A stretch of 64,000 nucleotides of DNA. Source: Acarospora socialis. Its lineage: Eukaryota; Ascomycota; Lecanoromycetes; Acarosporales; Acarosporaceae. Positions within the stretch are counted from its first letter, which is position 1. Each line of letters starts with the position of its first letter. A program made the position numbers and the translations under genes. The notes below the pieces were generated by a model. That model was given only the letters and a program-made list of their open reading frames with translations, did no database searches and was not told the origin of the DNA. This document shows, in pieces, positions 22,174-35,229 of this stretch. Location of the stretch: the NCBI GenBank assembly GCA_025617375.2, contig JAMYGW020000018.1, positions 1-64,000 on the forward strand, given 5' to 3'.

Positions 22174-23380
22174 ACGATAAGTTGGGAAGAGGGAAGGTGG
22201 TAATAGTGCGGTTTGGATCGAGGGAACAGGAGGTCCGGCGGAGAAACGGGAGATGGAGTAGGCGGTTGATGGAAGTGGGAGTCGCAGCAGGGCTCAGTCG
22301 AACTGTGTTCTAGGGTTGGGCCTCTCTTGAATACCAGTTTCTAGCCAACGCAACCTCTGGATCGGTACAATCCCATGTTGCCCTTCTCGTTGAACGCAGC
22401 TATAGCCCTTAACTGTATATGCTGGGTCAGGCTCTTCTATCTCAGTGTGTGTTCAATGGAAATGTAGTCTGACTTTCAGAACCCAAAGACGTGGCTCGGC
22501 TCCTACTCTAGAGTACATCGGATGAATTTTTGAATCTCCTCACACTAACTACTTCATAGCAGACCGTAATGAAACAATCCTCGTGCTTCATGAGAATACC
22601 TTAATCAGTGTAACAATAGTTCTTGCAGAAGGGACCATCAAATCGGAGGCTGGACCACCTCATTACCTTAAGATCGGTACTTCGGACTATTCATGTGTGG
22701 CTTGCACAATCTCTATATGCATTACTTTATGCACTCCGCTCAATCGAACTCTCAGCAGGAATAAATAACTAAAACATTCATACCATGCATATCAACATCA
22801 CTTACCTACTATAAACATGCATGCGTTATCTAAACAGATACCTGACCTCTTCAACCGTGATACAGATCTTGAGGCCGAAATGGCACCACTTTCTTCCCAA
22901 TTCTCTTTGACCTTCGGTACCTTAGGCGAGATATGCAACATCGGCGGGACTCGTGCATCCGGCGTTCATCACCAAGCACGGCAACCACGGCATCTCGGGC
23001 AAGATACAAGTAAATATATTATCTACCCTTGAACCCTCTGAGACCACATATATTGTTTGATTGACCTGTTCATCAGCAGCATGGCAGAACATCCCTGAGT
23101 ATCATTGTCTGTTTGTTGATCATCCTTTTGATCATCTCTCTCCCCACATTCCTTTGCTCAATCCGAAACGGCTTAGCGTTGTCTGAAACCATCCTGGTAA
23201 TTCCGATCGTCTGGAGCCGAGGTTCGTGTGGCTACCTAATTGCCAAGGTAAGGTATCAATCTACAACTATGCTTCGATTATTCCTGTGATTCTTTGCCGC
23301 TCTTCTCAGCCTTCTAGCCTTTCAGCTGTAAGCACTCGTTCTGTTCACGCTCATTATGGCCTGGTTAGAATTCTGCTGTC
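22174..23380. other. Intergenic, no gene recognised
   Basis: A 1.2 kb gap lies between two plus-strand genes. It contains the terminator side of the small membrane-protein gene and the promoter of the DHA1 transporter. No conserved element was recognised. Confidence 0.5.
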
Positions 23381-25195
23381 ATGGCAGAGCGCTCGATCCA
23401 CCCGCCACCCCGACGTGAAAAGGCGCGAGAGGAGCTTGCTTTTCTCGAGGGACACGATGCAGATCTTCCCACCAACGAGGAGCCCGGCTTGCCATCAAAG
23501 GAGTCATTACGGTCTACGTCCGGCTCGTCCAGAGATGTCGAGAAGGGATTTGGCGAGGAAGCTGGCGTTGCCCAGGCTGCCGCTGCACCCCAGGCAGCGG
23601 GGCAGGTCCGAGGGGAGACTCCAGAAGATGATCCCAACATTGTGTTCTGGAATGGACCCAATGATGCCACGAACCCAATGAACTGGTCGACGAAGGTCAA
23701 GTGGAGCCACATTGCCATCATCGCCTCCATCACCTTGGTGACGTTCGTATCCTCATCATCTACAGGCACGTGTCTCAGCTGACGGCGTCCTTGCAGTCCG
23801 CTCGCATCCTCCATGTTCGCCCCTGGTGTTCCCGATGTCATGCGCGAGTTCGGATCCACCAACATAGAACTGGGCTCCTTCGTGGTATCCGTCTATGTTC
23901 TGGGATACGCTTTTGGTCCGCTCCTGATTGCGCCTCTCTCCGAACTGTACGGTCGCCTATACCTGTACCATGCCTGCAACGTCCTCTTCGTCGTTTTTAC
24001 CGTCGCCTGCGCCGTCAGTAGCAGTTTGAATATGCTCATTGGGTTTCGCTTTCTTGCCGGATGCGCCGGGTCGGCACCGTTGACTCTCGGTGGGGGTACG
24101 ATCGCGGACATGATACCTCAGGAGAAAAGAGGAGGTGCCATGTCGATCTGGGCAATGGGATCGTTGATCGGACCGGTAATAGGCCCGGTGGCCGGTGGGT
24201 TTCTGTCCCAAGCCAAGGGATGGAGATGGGTATTTTGGGTTCTCGCAATTGCCGTGCGAAGCGCCACAACCAAGTTTAAGTGCTCTTAAGCTAACCATCG
24301 CTCAGGCTGGCGTGATCACCATTGCAGCACTGGTTGTGCTCCGTGAAACGTATCCCCCTACCCTTCTGGAGCGAAAGACGAGGCGGCTTCGCAAGGAGAC
24401 GGGCAACGAGAAGCTTGTTTCCAAACTAGACTCCGGACTGTCTCCGAAGGATCTTTTCATCCGATCGATCGTCCGACCTACAAAGATGCTCATCTTGTCG
24501 CCCATTGTGTTGGCGCTCTCGACTTTCATGGCCATAGCGTACGGCTATCTCTACCTTCTGTTTACCACCATCACAGGCGTGTTTGAAGGCACCTATGGCT
24601 TCTCTCAAGGTACAGTCGGACTTACGTATCTTGGCATCGGAATCGGATCAATCATTGGCCTCATCGCGTTTGGCATATCATCTGATCTCATCATGAAGAA
24701 AAGGTCCGCCCAAGGGGAGATGAAGCCAGAATATCGATTGCCACCGATGATCCCGGGTGCGATGTTCATTCCCGTCGGTTTATTCTTGTACGGTTGGACG
24801 GCGGACAAGCATGTCTTCTGGCTTGTCCCCATCATCGGCACCACTTTTGTAGGACTGGGCATTCTCGCGACGTTTGTACGTATATTTCCTATCCGTCTAG
24901 TCTTGGTGTCAAATAGCATGCACACTGACCTCCTCTACAGATGTCTATCTCAATCTACCTTGTCGATGCATTCACTTTACATGCAGCGTCCGCCATGGCT
25001 GCCAACACCGTCCTACGATCCACCGTCGGAGCCGTGCTCCCTCTGGCTGGTCCGAAGATGTACGCTACTCTGGGTCTTGGTTGGGGAAACTCCTTGCTCG
25101 CCTTTATTGCATTGGCGATGTGTCCAATCCCTTGGGTCTTTCTCAAATACGGCGAGCGAATAAGAACATATCCGCGCTTTCAGGTGAAATTATAA
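23381..25195 (+). CDS. MFS multidrug/polyamine transporter, DHA1 family
   Basis: Four exons, 23381-23742, 23797-24253, 24306-24875 and 24941-25195, encode 547 residues. The first intron uses the weak donor GTTCGT. A hydrophilic cytoplasmic N terminus of about 105 residues is followed by NPMNWS, typical just before the first membrane helix of fungal DHA1 proteins. Twelve helices can be followed, including [14 protein letters not shown] (motif A region, loop 2-3), [22 protein letters not shown], and the motif C segment [17 protein letters not shown]. The C terminus is short. Such carriers export drugs, fungicides or polyamines across the plasma membrane by proton antiport; the substrate cannot be told from sequence. 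No biosynthetic gene lies next to it, so it is not obviously part of a cluster. Confidence 0.92.
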
Positions 25196-25781
25196 ATAGC
25201 GTCAATATAAGAGCAAATGCAGAAGCAAATGATACAGACAGCGCCTTTGCTGTTGAGGTCTCATGTTGTTGATGTATAATGGCTACATCCTGTATACTAT
25301 ATTAGAACAATGATCCTAGATACCAGCAATGTGTTCTCTATCACTGCGTCGCTGATCTGCCAGCTGCTCGGCTGCATGGTGGACTCAGCATGCAACGCCG
25401 TACAACTACGCCGCGACAGCCCGAACACTCTTTTGGCAGTGTATTGTCTGTTCAGTGTACACATGATGTTGAGGATTATTCAATTGATACTTGCCCAGTG
25501 TGTGAGGGTTGACTTAACTAACTCATAAGCATGAGTCAGTGTTTTCATGCATAGACTGCCTTATCGGTCCTCAGGGCTTTGACTGCTGACTAAGATCAAT
25601 CCACAAGCTGCACCACGACGTCATGTTCTAGCTTCCCCATCGTCCCTTAGCTGCCGCCTCAGCCTAACTGTTTATGTCAGGTAAATAGTTGCGACCATGG
25701 ACCGCGCATCTCCCCCGCTTCATGCCCGTGCCCTTTTTTCCACCGGCATGATCAATCAATTGCTGTATATAAGTTTTAGAA
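25196..25781. other. Intergenic, no gene recognised
   Basis: A 586-base gap separates two plus-strand genes and must hold the gamma-glutamyltransferase promoter. A TATA-like sequence (GTATATAAG) lies about 20 bases upstream of that start. Confidence 0.5.
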
Positions 25782-27755
25782 ATGCTTCCTCCATGGACCT
25801 TACTCGGCGCCCTCGCCGTCACGCAGATTGCCCTAGCAAATCCGGTCCCGGTCTGCGCGGGGCAAGATAAGCTCGGCGCAGTTGCGTCGGAGAGCTCGAT
25901 ATGTAGCAACATCGGCATTGACCTGCTCAAGGCTGGTGGCAATGCCGCTGATGCTGTACGTATATGCTGCGATCATTCCGTCGTGAATTGCGCAGGTGCT
26001 GACTGTGCCCGCAGCTTGTCGGCACCGTCTTCTGTATCGGCGTGATAGGTAAATCTATGATTCCATTCAATCGCAAGGAGATCGCGGCTCATGGATTATT
26101 CTAGGGATGTACCATAGCGGAATTGGCGGGGGAGGATTCATGCTCGTTCGCTCATCCAATGGCTCGTACGAGTTCATCGACTTTCGCGAGACCGCTCCGG
26201 CAGCTGCGTTTCAGGATATGTATAAGAACAACACAAACGCATCAATATTCGGAGGGCTAGCCAGGTACGGTCCTATCAAGCTTGCCTATCTATTATGGAA
26301 GAGCTTACACGTCTGCGAGAACAGCGGTGTCCCCGGCGAATTGCGCGGTCTCGAGCACCTCCACCAAAACTACGGCGTTCTCAACTGGTCGACGGTTCTC
26401 CAACCCGCCATCAACACCGCCCGCTACGGCTTTCCAGTTACTCAAGATCTAGTCTCTTATATGCGCTCCGCCACCGCCGGCCAATCTGACTTTCTCACCA
26501 ACAATCCCACATGGGCCATTGACTTTGCGCCAAATGGGACGAGACTGGGACTGGGTGACACGATCACGAGAAAGCGCTATGCGGACACGCTGGAAACGAT
26601 TGCCCAAAAAGGCGCGAACGCTTTCTACACCGGGGCGATCGCCAATGCAACCATCAAGGCGCTTCGAGCGGCCAACGGCACGATGACGCTCGAGGATCTG
26701 GCAAACTACACCGTGGCCATCCGACCACCGGCGGAGATTGAATATCGAGGGTACAAAGTCACAAGTTGCAGTGCGCCATCCAGCGGCGTTGTTGCCTTGA
26801 GCGTGCTGAAGACGGTGGAAGGGTATCAAGATTTCGGAGAGGCGTCGACGGTCAATCTGAGTACACATCGATTGGACGAAGCGATCAGGTTTGGATACGG
26901 TGAAGTAAGCCCATACCTCTATCCATCGTCCGAAGTGTCAGAACTGACACGAGCAGAGAGCGAACCTGGGCGACCCGTCATTCGTCAAAGGGCTACAAAC
27001 GTACGAGGACGAGATGCTCAACGACACGACCGCCGCCAGGATCAGATCTAAGATCTCCGACTTCCACACCCTGAACGTATCCGCCTACGACCCCTCCGGT
27101 CTCGAGAGTCTCGAAACGTAGGTCCATCCCAGTCCTTCATCTCCCCAACCAACCATCTAACTTCCATCCCAGTCCAGGAACCTCCCACGTCGTCACCGCC
27201 GACTCCACCGGAATGGCCATCAGCCTCACGACAACCGTCAACCTCCTCTTCGGCTCCCAACTCATGGTGCCCGAAACGGGCGTCATCATGAACAACGAAA
27301 TGAACGACTTCTCCATCCCCGGCACCACCAACGCCTTCGGCTACGTCCCGTCCCCCTCCAACTTCATCCGCCCCGGCAAACGCCCCCTGTCCTCCATCTC
27401 GCCCACCATCGTCGACTTCCCCAACGGCACCCTCTACTTCGTCGTCGGCGCCGCCGGCGGCTCCCGCATCATCACCGCCACCATCCAGAACCTCTGGCAC
27501 GTGCTCGACCAGAACCTCACCGCGCCGCAGGCCCTGGCGAAACCCCGCCTGCACGATCAGCTCGTGCCGAATCTGGTCAGTTTCGAGTACGCGTACGATA
27601 ATGCGACGGTCGCGTTCATGCGCGAGCGCGGGCATAACGTGTCGTTTGTGGCACCGGGCCAGAGCACGGCGCAGGCGTTGCGGCGCTTGGCGAATGGCAC
27701 GTTCGAGGCGGCGGGCGAGCCGAGGCAGAAGAATTCGGGTGGGTTTGCGGTTTGA
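25782..27755 (+). CDS. ggt: Gamma-glutamyltransferase (secreted)
   Basis: Six exons, 25782-25955, 26015-26048, 26105-26264, 26325-26904, 26957-27117 and 27173-27755, give 563 residues. The fourth-exon boundary intron 26265-26324 is in frame but removes a stretch absent from the family. A signal peptide (MLPPWTLLGALAVTQIALA) begins the protein. GGNAADA, YHSGIGGGGFM and FRETAPAAA are the hallmark N-terminal motifs. The autocleavage and nucleophile threonine is predicted at about residue 373 in ETPGTSHVVTAD. The oxyanion-hole stretch GAAGGSRI follows. The enzyme cleaves the gamma-glutamyl bond of glutathione and its conjugates outside the cell or in the vacuole and matures into two chains. It has many potential N-glycosylation sites (NNT, NAS, NGT, NLT, NVS), consistent with secretion. 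Confidence 0.95.
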
Positions 27756-30700
27756 GTGAGGTGTGGTGTAGATACAGTATGGGGGATGGATAGATACATG
27801 GTCGTGCGGTGCTGTAATGCCGCGAATACGTGTCGACCATGACCATGCAAGTCGTATCCTCGAGCAACCACCCTACTACAGAATAGAGGACTCGTCCCAA
27901 ACTGAACCCCTGACGCAAGGACCTCTCATGCGTCCATCTACTCACACACTCACCACAAGTACTTTTGCGCCCCGAAACAAATGCAACACTTTCCCCCCAA
28001 GCTTCTACACGACGACACGAAACGGACCATCTATTCTCCTAGGTATCTACTACACCCAACCCAGTAACCTCGACCAACAAATCCGCAATGTCAACGTCCA
28101 CCGCACCGCACCCACCTCTCATACTTACGCCCAACCCTACTATAAGACGTCCCACAACCGTCCCTCCCAACCGACCTTGACCGACAACCCCCAATGACAA
28201 TCCCATCACTACCCAGCTCAGCCTAACTAAAACCCTCACGCATTCCTCCAGCATCATCAACTCGCACCAGCCCAACTTCTCTCTCCGTGCTGCAACCGCG
28301 TCCTGAACCTCTACTCCACTCCACTGCCTCCAAGCCCGTCAATTCCTCGCCCTCCCCACCCCTCCCCATCCCTCAACCCGCCGCCGCCCACGCCCGAGGC
28401 CTCGGCGAGAGAAAATCGGCGGTGGTCACTGCCCTATGGCAGAGATCGTCTGGCGTAGAGCTAGGCCGCGAGTCTATCCGGCAGAACGCGGGTTAGAGAA
28501 GCGGAGATGGTGAGCAGAGCTGATGCCGTCGGGTCGAGGTCGGTTGGGTGTGGGAGGTGGAAGAGGTGGGTAGGAGGTTCGTAATGATTGGAGGAGGTCG
28601 TAGCAGGTCATGAACGTTTTTCGGAGAGCGGATCTCGCGGAAGGTTGGGAACGGTTGGTCTTCGTGCTTGAGTCCCGTCGACGCGGTACGATTCTGTTTC
28701 GTTGGGGAGAAGGGAGGAGGATGTGAGGTCGTCGGCTGTTTCGTGCACGGTTGGTTTTGCAGCTTTCTTATCGCTGCTGTCTTGTGTCAGGGATCTCTGA
28801 TTGATTCGTCATGACGGACGGGGATGTATTCTGTTTGGTCCTTGCTGGACTGTCTGCTGCCTCGTCGTTGCATATTTCTTGGCTTGACACGATATGACAG
28901 ACGTCGAGACGTCTTCATGCCACGTGTCTCGTATCTAGGTAGGTGGTTGGCGAGGATTGAACGGCGAGAAAAGATATTAGGTTGATGCTCTTCTATTGTT
29001 CACGGTTACTAAGGATGCCACCAGCATGGCCTTCTGCCTCCCAGGTCTTACTCAATATTTCCAGTCTTCCTGGCAGATCGCAACGGCAAATCTGACTCTG
29101 GCTATTTAGTCCGACTTGATTGCTTCCCGGAAAATAGACAGACGCAGACGGACCCTGTTGAGGGAGATATGGAGCGTGGCGAATGGCACGTCTGTTAGAG
29201 CCTTCGTGTTCAAAATTGCCTGCTAGGAACGGAGACGTAATAGTATGGAACCGGTAAACGATCACCTTCTCCTAGCCCTCTGCGAGTGGGAGAAAATGGA
29301 GGTTTTGCCTGAACACCCGCTCACCATTTCTTCCTCGTCAGCTCAGGCAGCTGTCCCTGATAGCTGGGGCGTGACTGTGAAGCTTCGACAACACAAGACC
29401 ATCTTTCCCCTTGCCTTTCACTTTGTGCTGGTGCGCTCTGCCGCTCTTGCGGATGCCGGTGGACTGTTTAGCCAAACTGATACTGCAACCCAGTTTTGGG
29501 TGCTGGTAATGCATCGTCTCCGTTTTTCGAACAGGACTTGTCCGAGATGGACCTGCGAAGATCCTTCTTTGTTCCTTCGGCAGGGGAGTTGAGCTGGTAT
29601 GTTGAGACTCCAACGAACAGGTTCCAGAACTCCGTGTAGTGCTCGATCCCAGTCTCTCAGTAATGCGCGCAAGGGGTTGACTGGTGGACATTGTCTGCAG
29701 CTGAGTTGCCAATGAACTGTGCCAGGATGATTCTTATTGTCAAATTTCATTGCCTGAGCAATAGGGTGCCCGGGAGAGATTGCTCGAGAGAGGGTACCTA
29801 CTTCGTGGACTGACTACTATGTACTCGACACAGCGATTGAGTAGCCAACGTTATTACAAGGTCAATGTTCCTTACTATTTGTTAGCCTGTGCTGTCCTAT
29901 GTCTATGGCATTGGAGTAGGAAGTAAATAATGTATAATGCTAAATGTGCGGCGCTGTTTCTAGTGTCGATGAAGTCTTATGTGGAAGCGGCTCTCAACCG
30001 CCTCAGAGATGAGTGGTCAAAGCCCCTATTATCGTTCAGGCTATGCAGCGAGATTCGCCGGCAAGTTGGGAAGGTACCTGTTCAATTCTTCCTCCAAAGC
30101 CATCTGCACCATTTGATTTGATACAAAACCTTGCAACCCTATCAACGACAAGGTTTTCGGCAGCGATGAGGATCGCAGTACCTTCCAGCTTTCCGCCACC
30201 AAGGACGCAGGAGTCAGTGGCGACACCTTTCGCGTTCATGACAACTGGACATCGGAACGGCCGCTTTTATCCAATTTATCCCAGACCACACCATGATGAG
30301 CTCTCCGCAACTAGGCAGAGATCTTATCGGCCGAGATCCGAGGGTCTTGCCCTCGATGACGCCATCGCCGTTACTGCTGGCGCTGTCCGTCTCTCCGTTC
30401 AGATCCGAGAGTGTTGAGAGAATTAGGGTGCGTTCGACAAGGCTCTGAGTGCCTACCTTGATGACGTTCAACAAGCCATAGCCTCATCTTGCTGGAAATA
30501 GCTTCAATAAGCCGGGCTACAGACTCCCCTAGTTGTTCTTACCGAACAGACAGGGTGCAGTGTATCATTGACTGAGGTGGTGATGTTGGTTCCGGGGCTT
30601 TTGTAGTCGTCTCTAAGGCTCTTGATCCATCACGAGGAATCCGTACCTTATGCAGCCAAGGCGATTGACCAAGACAAGCCCCAACAGCTCGAATCGTACT

Positions 30701-31794
30701 CGGAGAGATTGACATACATCGGGTAGATAACTTCCTATCAGTCTGTCCTTCATTTTTGGTGCCTGAATTAGACCTGACTTGTAGTCTGAACAAGCGAATT
30801 GTCCATGTTTGTCCATGTCATCAATGTCTAAGGACACCTCCCATCGCTGATCACAGAGATATATGCCATTCGGCAACCTTCTGCAGAATGATGTCTTCTA
30901 GATATCTTGTTAGGACGTCGGGCGTTATCAATCGACTGAAGTTGTTCAAGGCGACACCATGAGAGCAAACCCTTGCAAACCAGCGGACCTGTTCGGAGAA
31001 AAGGAAAGCGCGAACCATGGCAGCAAAGAGTAACAACACGGTAGTGATTGCGAACGAAGAGACAGCGAAGTCCTTGGATCAGAAACACATCGACATAGAA
31101 CACCCCGACCTAGAGGACCTTTTGTGCAAGGTAGGCACAGCGGGACAAGCCAGCCCGTATATAGCAAGCCCTGACACCATATGAGTGAGCGGCTGAAATG
31201 AATAACGACTGATTCACAAAGTTCCGCTTCATATAGAAGTACAAGGTCAGTGAGACGAACTGGTTGTTGGAGGCTAGGCCAAACTATTGATGTTATAAGA
31301 AGGAATTCAATGTATCATATTAGTAGGCATATGCTAGGTTGTATGCGTGAATGCAGCAAAGCTCTTGAGGAGACTTCGGTCAGGTTTGACAGCTCGGATT
31401 CATATTTGTTGCGCAGGAGAGAAGCAAAATGTGGATGAATGTCGAATGATCTTATCGTGTTATGGCCAAGCAACCACGCTGTGTTCTCATAGCATAGGGA
31501 TCATAGGATTAGCGATGCGTGTGAGGCGAGGGACGGCAAGGCAAGACAAGGCAAGCCGAAGCTGGATCAAGTACCACTGTTGTGTCACCTCTTCAAGTTG
31601 TGAAACAAAACTTTGGGTAGTTTGATTCTATGCCCAGCGCAGATGCAACATGTTCCAAACCTCCGGTTAGAGACCAATATCATCGCTTTTATACCATCCG
31701 CCTGCGTTCCTAGTGCCCTTGCGCCCCTACCAACGGACAATGCGTTCATGGTCATCTCATCCTCTGTCTGCCACATCTGACATCCCCAGCTCAG
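27756..31794. other. 4 kb gap without a secure gene
   Basis: The base composition is ordinary, not the AT-rich type, and CpG is frequent, so this is not a mutated repeat block. Many 60-130 codon frames overlap on both strands without domains. A minus-strand frame around 29,610-29,750 (IILAQFIGNSAADN, then about 25 residues later YTEFWNLFVGVSTYQLN) reads like protein but is interrupted. A short plus frame begins at an ATG at 31017 (MAAKSNNTVVIANEETAKSL). These may be remnants of genes or exons that I cannot connect. Confidence 0.4.
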
Positions 31795-33621
31795 TCATCG
31801 ACTACTCATAATATCCCGGACCATATTCTGCGACACCTGCTGAAGTAGCACACCCCCTTTCCCCTCACGCCCAGCATGGCCTCTCCCTTTCCCAAGCAAC
31901 GGGCTGTTCGTCGCCCCACCTCCCGACGAGGCCGCCAATTCCATCCCCATGTGCGCAAGGCCAAGTTGGACCGCACCTTCTCCCTTCGGCTTGAGTTTGA
32001 TGCCTGGTAGTAAGCTGCGTGGGTTGGAATCGCGTTCGCAGGAGGGCGCTGGATGAAAGGTGCATACGGCGTGCTCGGGGGCGGGGCGGTCGGCATTCGT
32101 AGGGTTCGCGAGTATCACGTCGGTGGCTGCGGATGTGGTCTTGGATGCGCAAGACAGGTCGTGCTCCGGTATGGGTTTATGCTGGTCGGGGAACGGTGGG
32201 AGGATAGGTTTCAATTGTTCGAGATCGAAGACGCCTTGGCCTCTGGTGCCGTGGGGGTCGGAGACTGCGCGTGTTCGAGATATGTCCGTAACGTCTATGA
32301 TATCGGGAGGTTTGGCTGGTCTCCTCTTCACTTCCCGAAGGAACATTTTGAAGTGAGAGGATTTGACCTTCTTTTGCTCTCCTTCAGTGGAGATGTGCCA
32401 TGCTGAGGCGAGTTTACTGGCTCGGTTGTCTGGATCGTGATCGACTTCCTGAACAGCCGCGGTCTCCGACGGCTCGATGACGTAGTTGTACATGTCTTCG
32501 GGGCCAGCGCTACCATCTCTGCGCCAGTCATAGGTGTTGATTCCTTCGATGGACAGGTCGGAGTCCTTTGAGGGTACCGGCCTAAGTCGTCGGCGTAAGC
32601 CGGCATACTGATCTTCAGGAGGGCGTCGCGTGATCTTGGTAGGCTCATCGGATCGGACTAGACAAGACTCGACCTCTGCAAGCTTCAAACCTTTTCGATA
32701 CATAACGAGCAATATTCCTCCGCCGGCGAGGAACGGAACAAGCACAATCAAGGACTTCAGTGGCCACCATAGGTTCATATCTGAGCGAGGGTCGTCGGGT
32801 GTCAAGGGCGGAGGACCTTCGTCTAGCTCATCATGTAGGTGTGATGAAGGGCTGCTGTGAAGGTTTGTGACATTCTGATTGCTAATCTTCGTTGGTTGAT
32901 ACCCAGTATCAAGGAATCTCTTGGTCAGGGTGGTGAAAAAGTCGTTATACACGTACGGAGGGGGTGCCAAGCCCATCGAGAGTGTCGTCGCACATTCTCG
33001 ACTGATAGAATCGTTCTCCACCTGATTGTACCAATATCAGCTAGCTGAGAGGTATGAGTCTTGTGTGGGAACTACCTTGGCATTATGGCATTGCTCGTAA
33101 AAGTCTTTAGCGGCGGTCCAACGTGCGAGATTGTAAGAACGATATGCAGAATACACCAGGCCAAGAACGCCAATGACCAATGTTATAATGGCGATGGAGC
33201 CTTGCCACCACGTGCGGATATGGAGCCACTTTCGTACTCGCTGTCCCACTGACTCCACCTCCGTGCTGATACTGAGTTGCCCCGGGTCCGGGAGTACTGG
33301 GATTGCGACATGACTTGTTGTTCGTGAAGCTGAAGAATAAGATGAAGTGGTAAGAGAATTTGAGAAAGGTGAGGTTGGTAACGATGTTGCTGGCAGGGTT
33401 CCTTGTGTGCCTGGTGGAAACCTGAGTCCAGTATGTGGTTGTGACGCACCGAGGGTGATGAAAGACCGAGGTGTGGAGTCCAACGACGTTCTTGAGCCAC
33501 TTGATGAGGCTTGCAATTTGCCTAACTGCACAGGCTGGTGGGCCGTGGAGCAGGTAGAGTTGATGGAAGGTCGGGGGCTGTGGGGACTCGAGGTTCGAGT
33601 GCTCGTAGCGGCGGGAGCCAT
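31795..33621 (-). CDS. Fungal membrane protein of unknown function, two TM segments
   Basis: Two exons, 33621-33076 and 33021-31795, are separated by a 54-base intron (GTAGTT...TCAG) and give about 590 residues. The N-terminal 145 residues are Ser/Thr/Pro-rich and disordered. A first membrane segment follows (SIAIITLVIGVLGLVYSAY), then a polar stretch FYEQCHNAKVENDSISRECATTL with two cysteines, then a second segment (LIVLVPFLAGGGILLVMY). The rest is a long charged tail of about 310 residues, probably cytoplasmic. The architecture resembles a family of uncharacterised Pezizomycotina membrane proteins. No catalytic motif is visible. The start is set at the ATG at 33621 because the frame upstream has no other ATG. 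Confidence 0.7.
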
Positions 33622-35229
33622 CGTAGCGATGATGACAGCCAACCTCACGCTGTGTTCAACACCACAGAGACTGAGAGTTCGTACTCATTTCCTCTTGTTT
33701 TAATAGGATGGGCAATCACACAATACAGGTGAGCTGAAATTCCAGACACCTCTCTTACATCCGCCAATGTTGCTCAAGCGCCAACGATGTTGTCCTTGAA
33801 TGTGATTGGACCAAGCCACACTCTCCGCCTCGTTGCCTTTCGCGCCCCCAACTTTTGGCAGATCAAGTTGACGCGTCCATTTCCCTCCGGAGGTCCTTGG
33901 TGCGATTCATAGCCAGCCTGTCTCTGTGTGGCGGCACCAGTGTGAGACCTCCTTCGCAGCCTGATGCGATCTACTTCATATCAAAGTCGAGGACTTGAGG
34001 TCGAGTCCGACGTTCGTGCACGATTTGAGACGGAGATATTACGATTAGACTACTACCTTACAGAGCGATACGTAATAGCGTAGAAAGAACAATACAACCT
34101 GCCAAGCAGAAATCGAACAGCTACGTCTCAAAAGGATATCTACCGTATCCCACACGATGCCAGAGTGCTCAAGTACGGAAGTAAGAACTCCAAGGATGCG
34201 TACCCCTTCCTTAAGCCAGTGGTATATAGCACATTGTATATTTCGACCTTCACTTTCTAGGGCTTTCATACTTCCCGTCAGACCGCTACGATTCAAAGTG
34301 CCGTTTTGCCTCCAAACGCGAGAGGATGGTCCAGCTATCATTCCGTCTTCTACTCTCTCTTTATCATCCTTGTCAAAAGAAATGCCGGGCACCACTCTCC
34401 CACCTTCTTCTTCACGGCATACAAACCCGTACCAGGAGGCTTCTCATATGAAGCCATATCACAGCAGCCGCTGAGGCTTGGTCCGAGCAGACGGGCAATA
34501 GCTCGTGCGCACACACATGACAGTAAAGATCCTTGCTCACACAGACGAAGTCCGAGTGAGCATACGCAGGGCTTTGGCACGGCTTACGCGCACTATGATC
34601 GCCTGCCTGGCTAACGATGACATGGCTATCCATGCGAGCGATGTTGGTTGTCGCGCCGTTGTTAGACGAAGGGCTGCTTGGCCACGTACACGTGCCAGTT
34701 GGAACCTCGAGGGATCACGCAGAAGCCGACTTATGGTGGTATCTGCTCGACCTGTTCTGCAGTAGGATCTGTGCCTACGGCCGGGTTGCACATCGTCTTG
34801 CCCGGCGCACCGACGATGGGTTCCAACGTTTGGAGGATGGTCGCTGTAGGGCTGATATGGTAGAACCGGTTGAAGATAGGGATGCAGTTGAGGACGGACG
34901 CTTTTGGCCACATGCTCCCTCGGGGTAATCGAGCAGATCTCAAGTGGGACCGTGGGATTTGAACAAGTAGGAACCTCATGCCCTGAGGCAACTAATTTTC
35001 TCGTTTGACTTGGGCGAGGCTGATCCAAAGTACAGTTTGGCTTGTGTTCAAATTGACATGGTCAGATCTTGAAGTTTGTGAAATGCCAGACACTTCGACG
35101 CGCCTTCTGAATATCACTGAAGAATGGGCCAGTCTGCTTTGATAAATGTTTGCTGGCTGTAGTTCTGCTTTTAGACTCCTTGATATCCATATACTTTTCC
35201 AAGCTCTAAGGTAGCCAGCCGTACCTCCT
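33622..35229. other. Intergenic, no gene recognised
   Basis: A 1.6 kb gap lies between two minus-strand genes. Minus-strand frames at 34,045-34,395 and 34,731-34,991 show protein-like stretches (LNRSGLTGSMKALESEGR; FNRFYHISPTATILQTLEP) but lack starts and are interrupted. They could be remnants. No domain can be assigned. Confidence 0.4.

Noticed and set aside
26265-26324. Extra 20 residues in gamma-glutamyltransferase
   Set aside because: The segment has intron ends (GTACGG...ACAG), and its removal gives the conserved LASGVPGELRGLEHL.
27048-27635. 195-codon minus-strand frame rich in Gly, Val and Asp
   Set aside because: It lies antisense to the gamma-glutamyltransferase exons and shows low-complexity sequence typical of a shadow frame.
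34731-34991. Possible LysM-type secreted protein on the minus strand
   Set aside because: A few LysM-like words occur, but there is no start, no signal peptide and the frame is interrupted.
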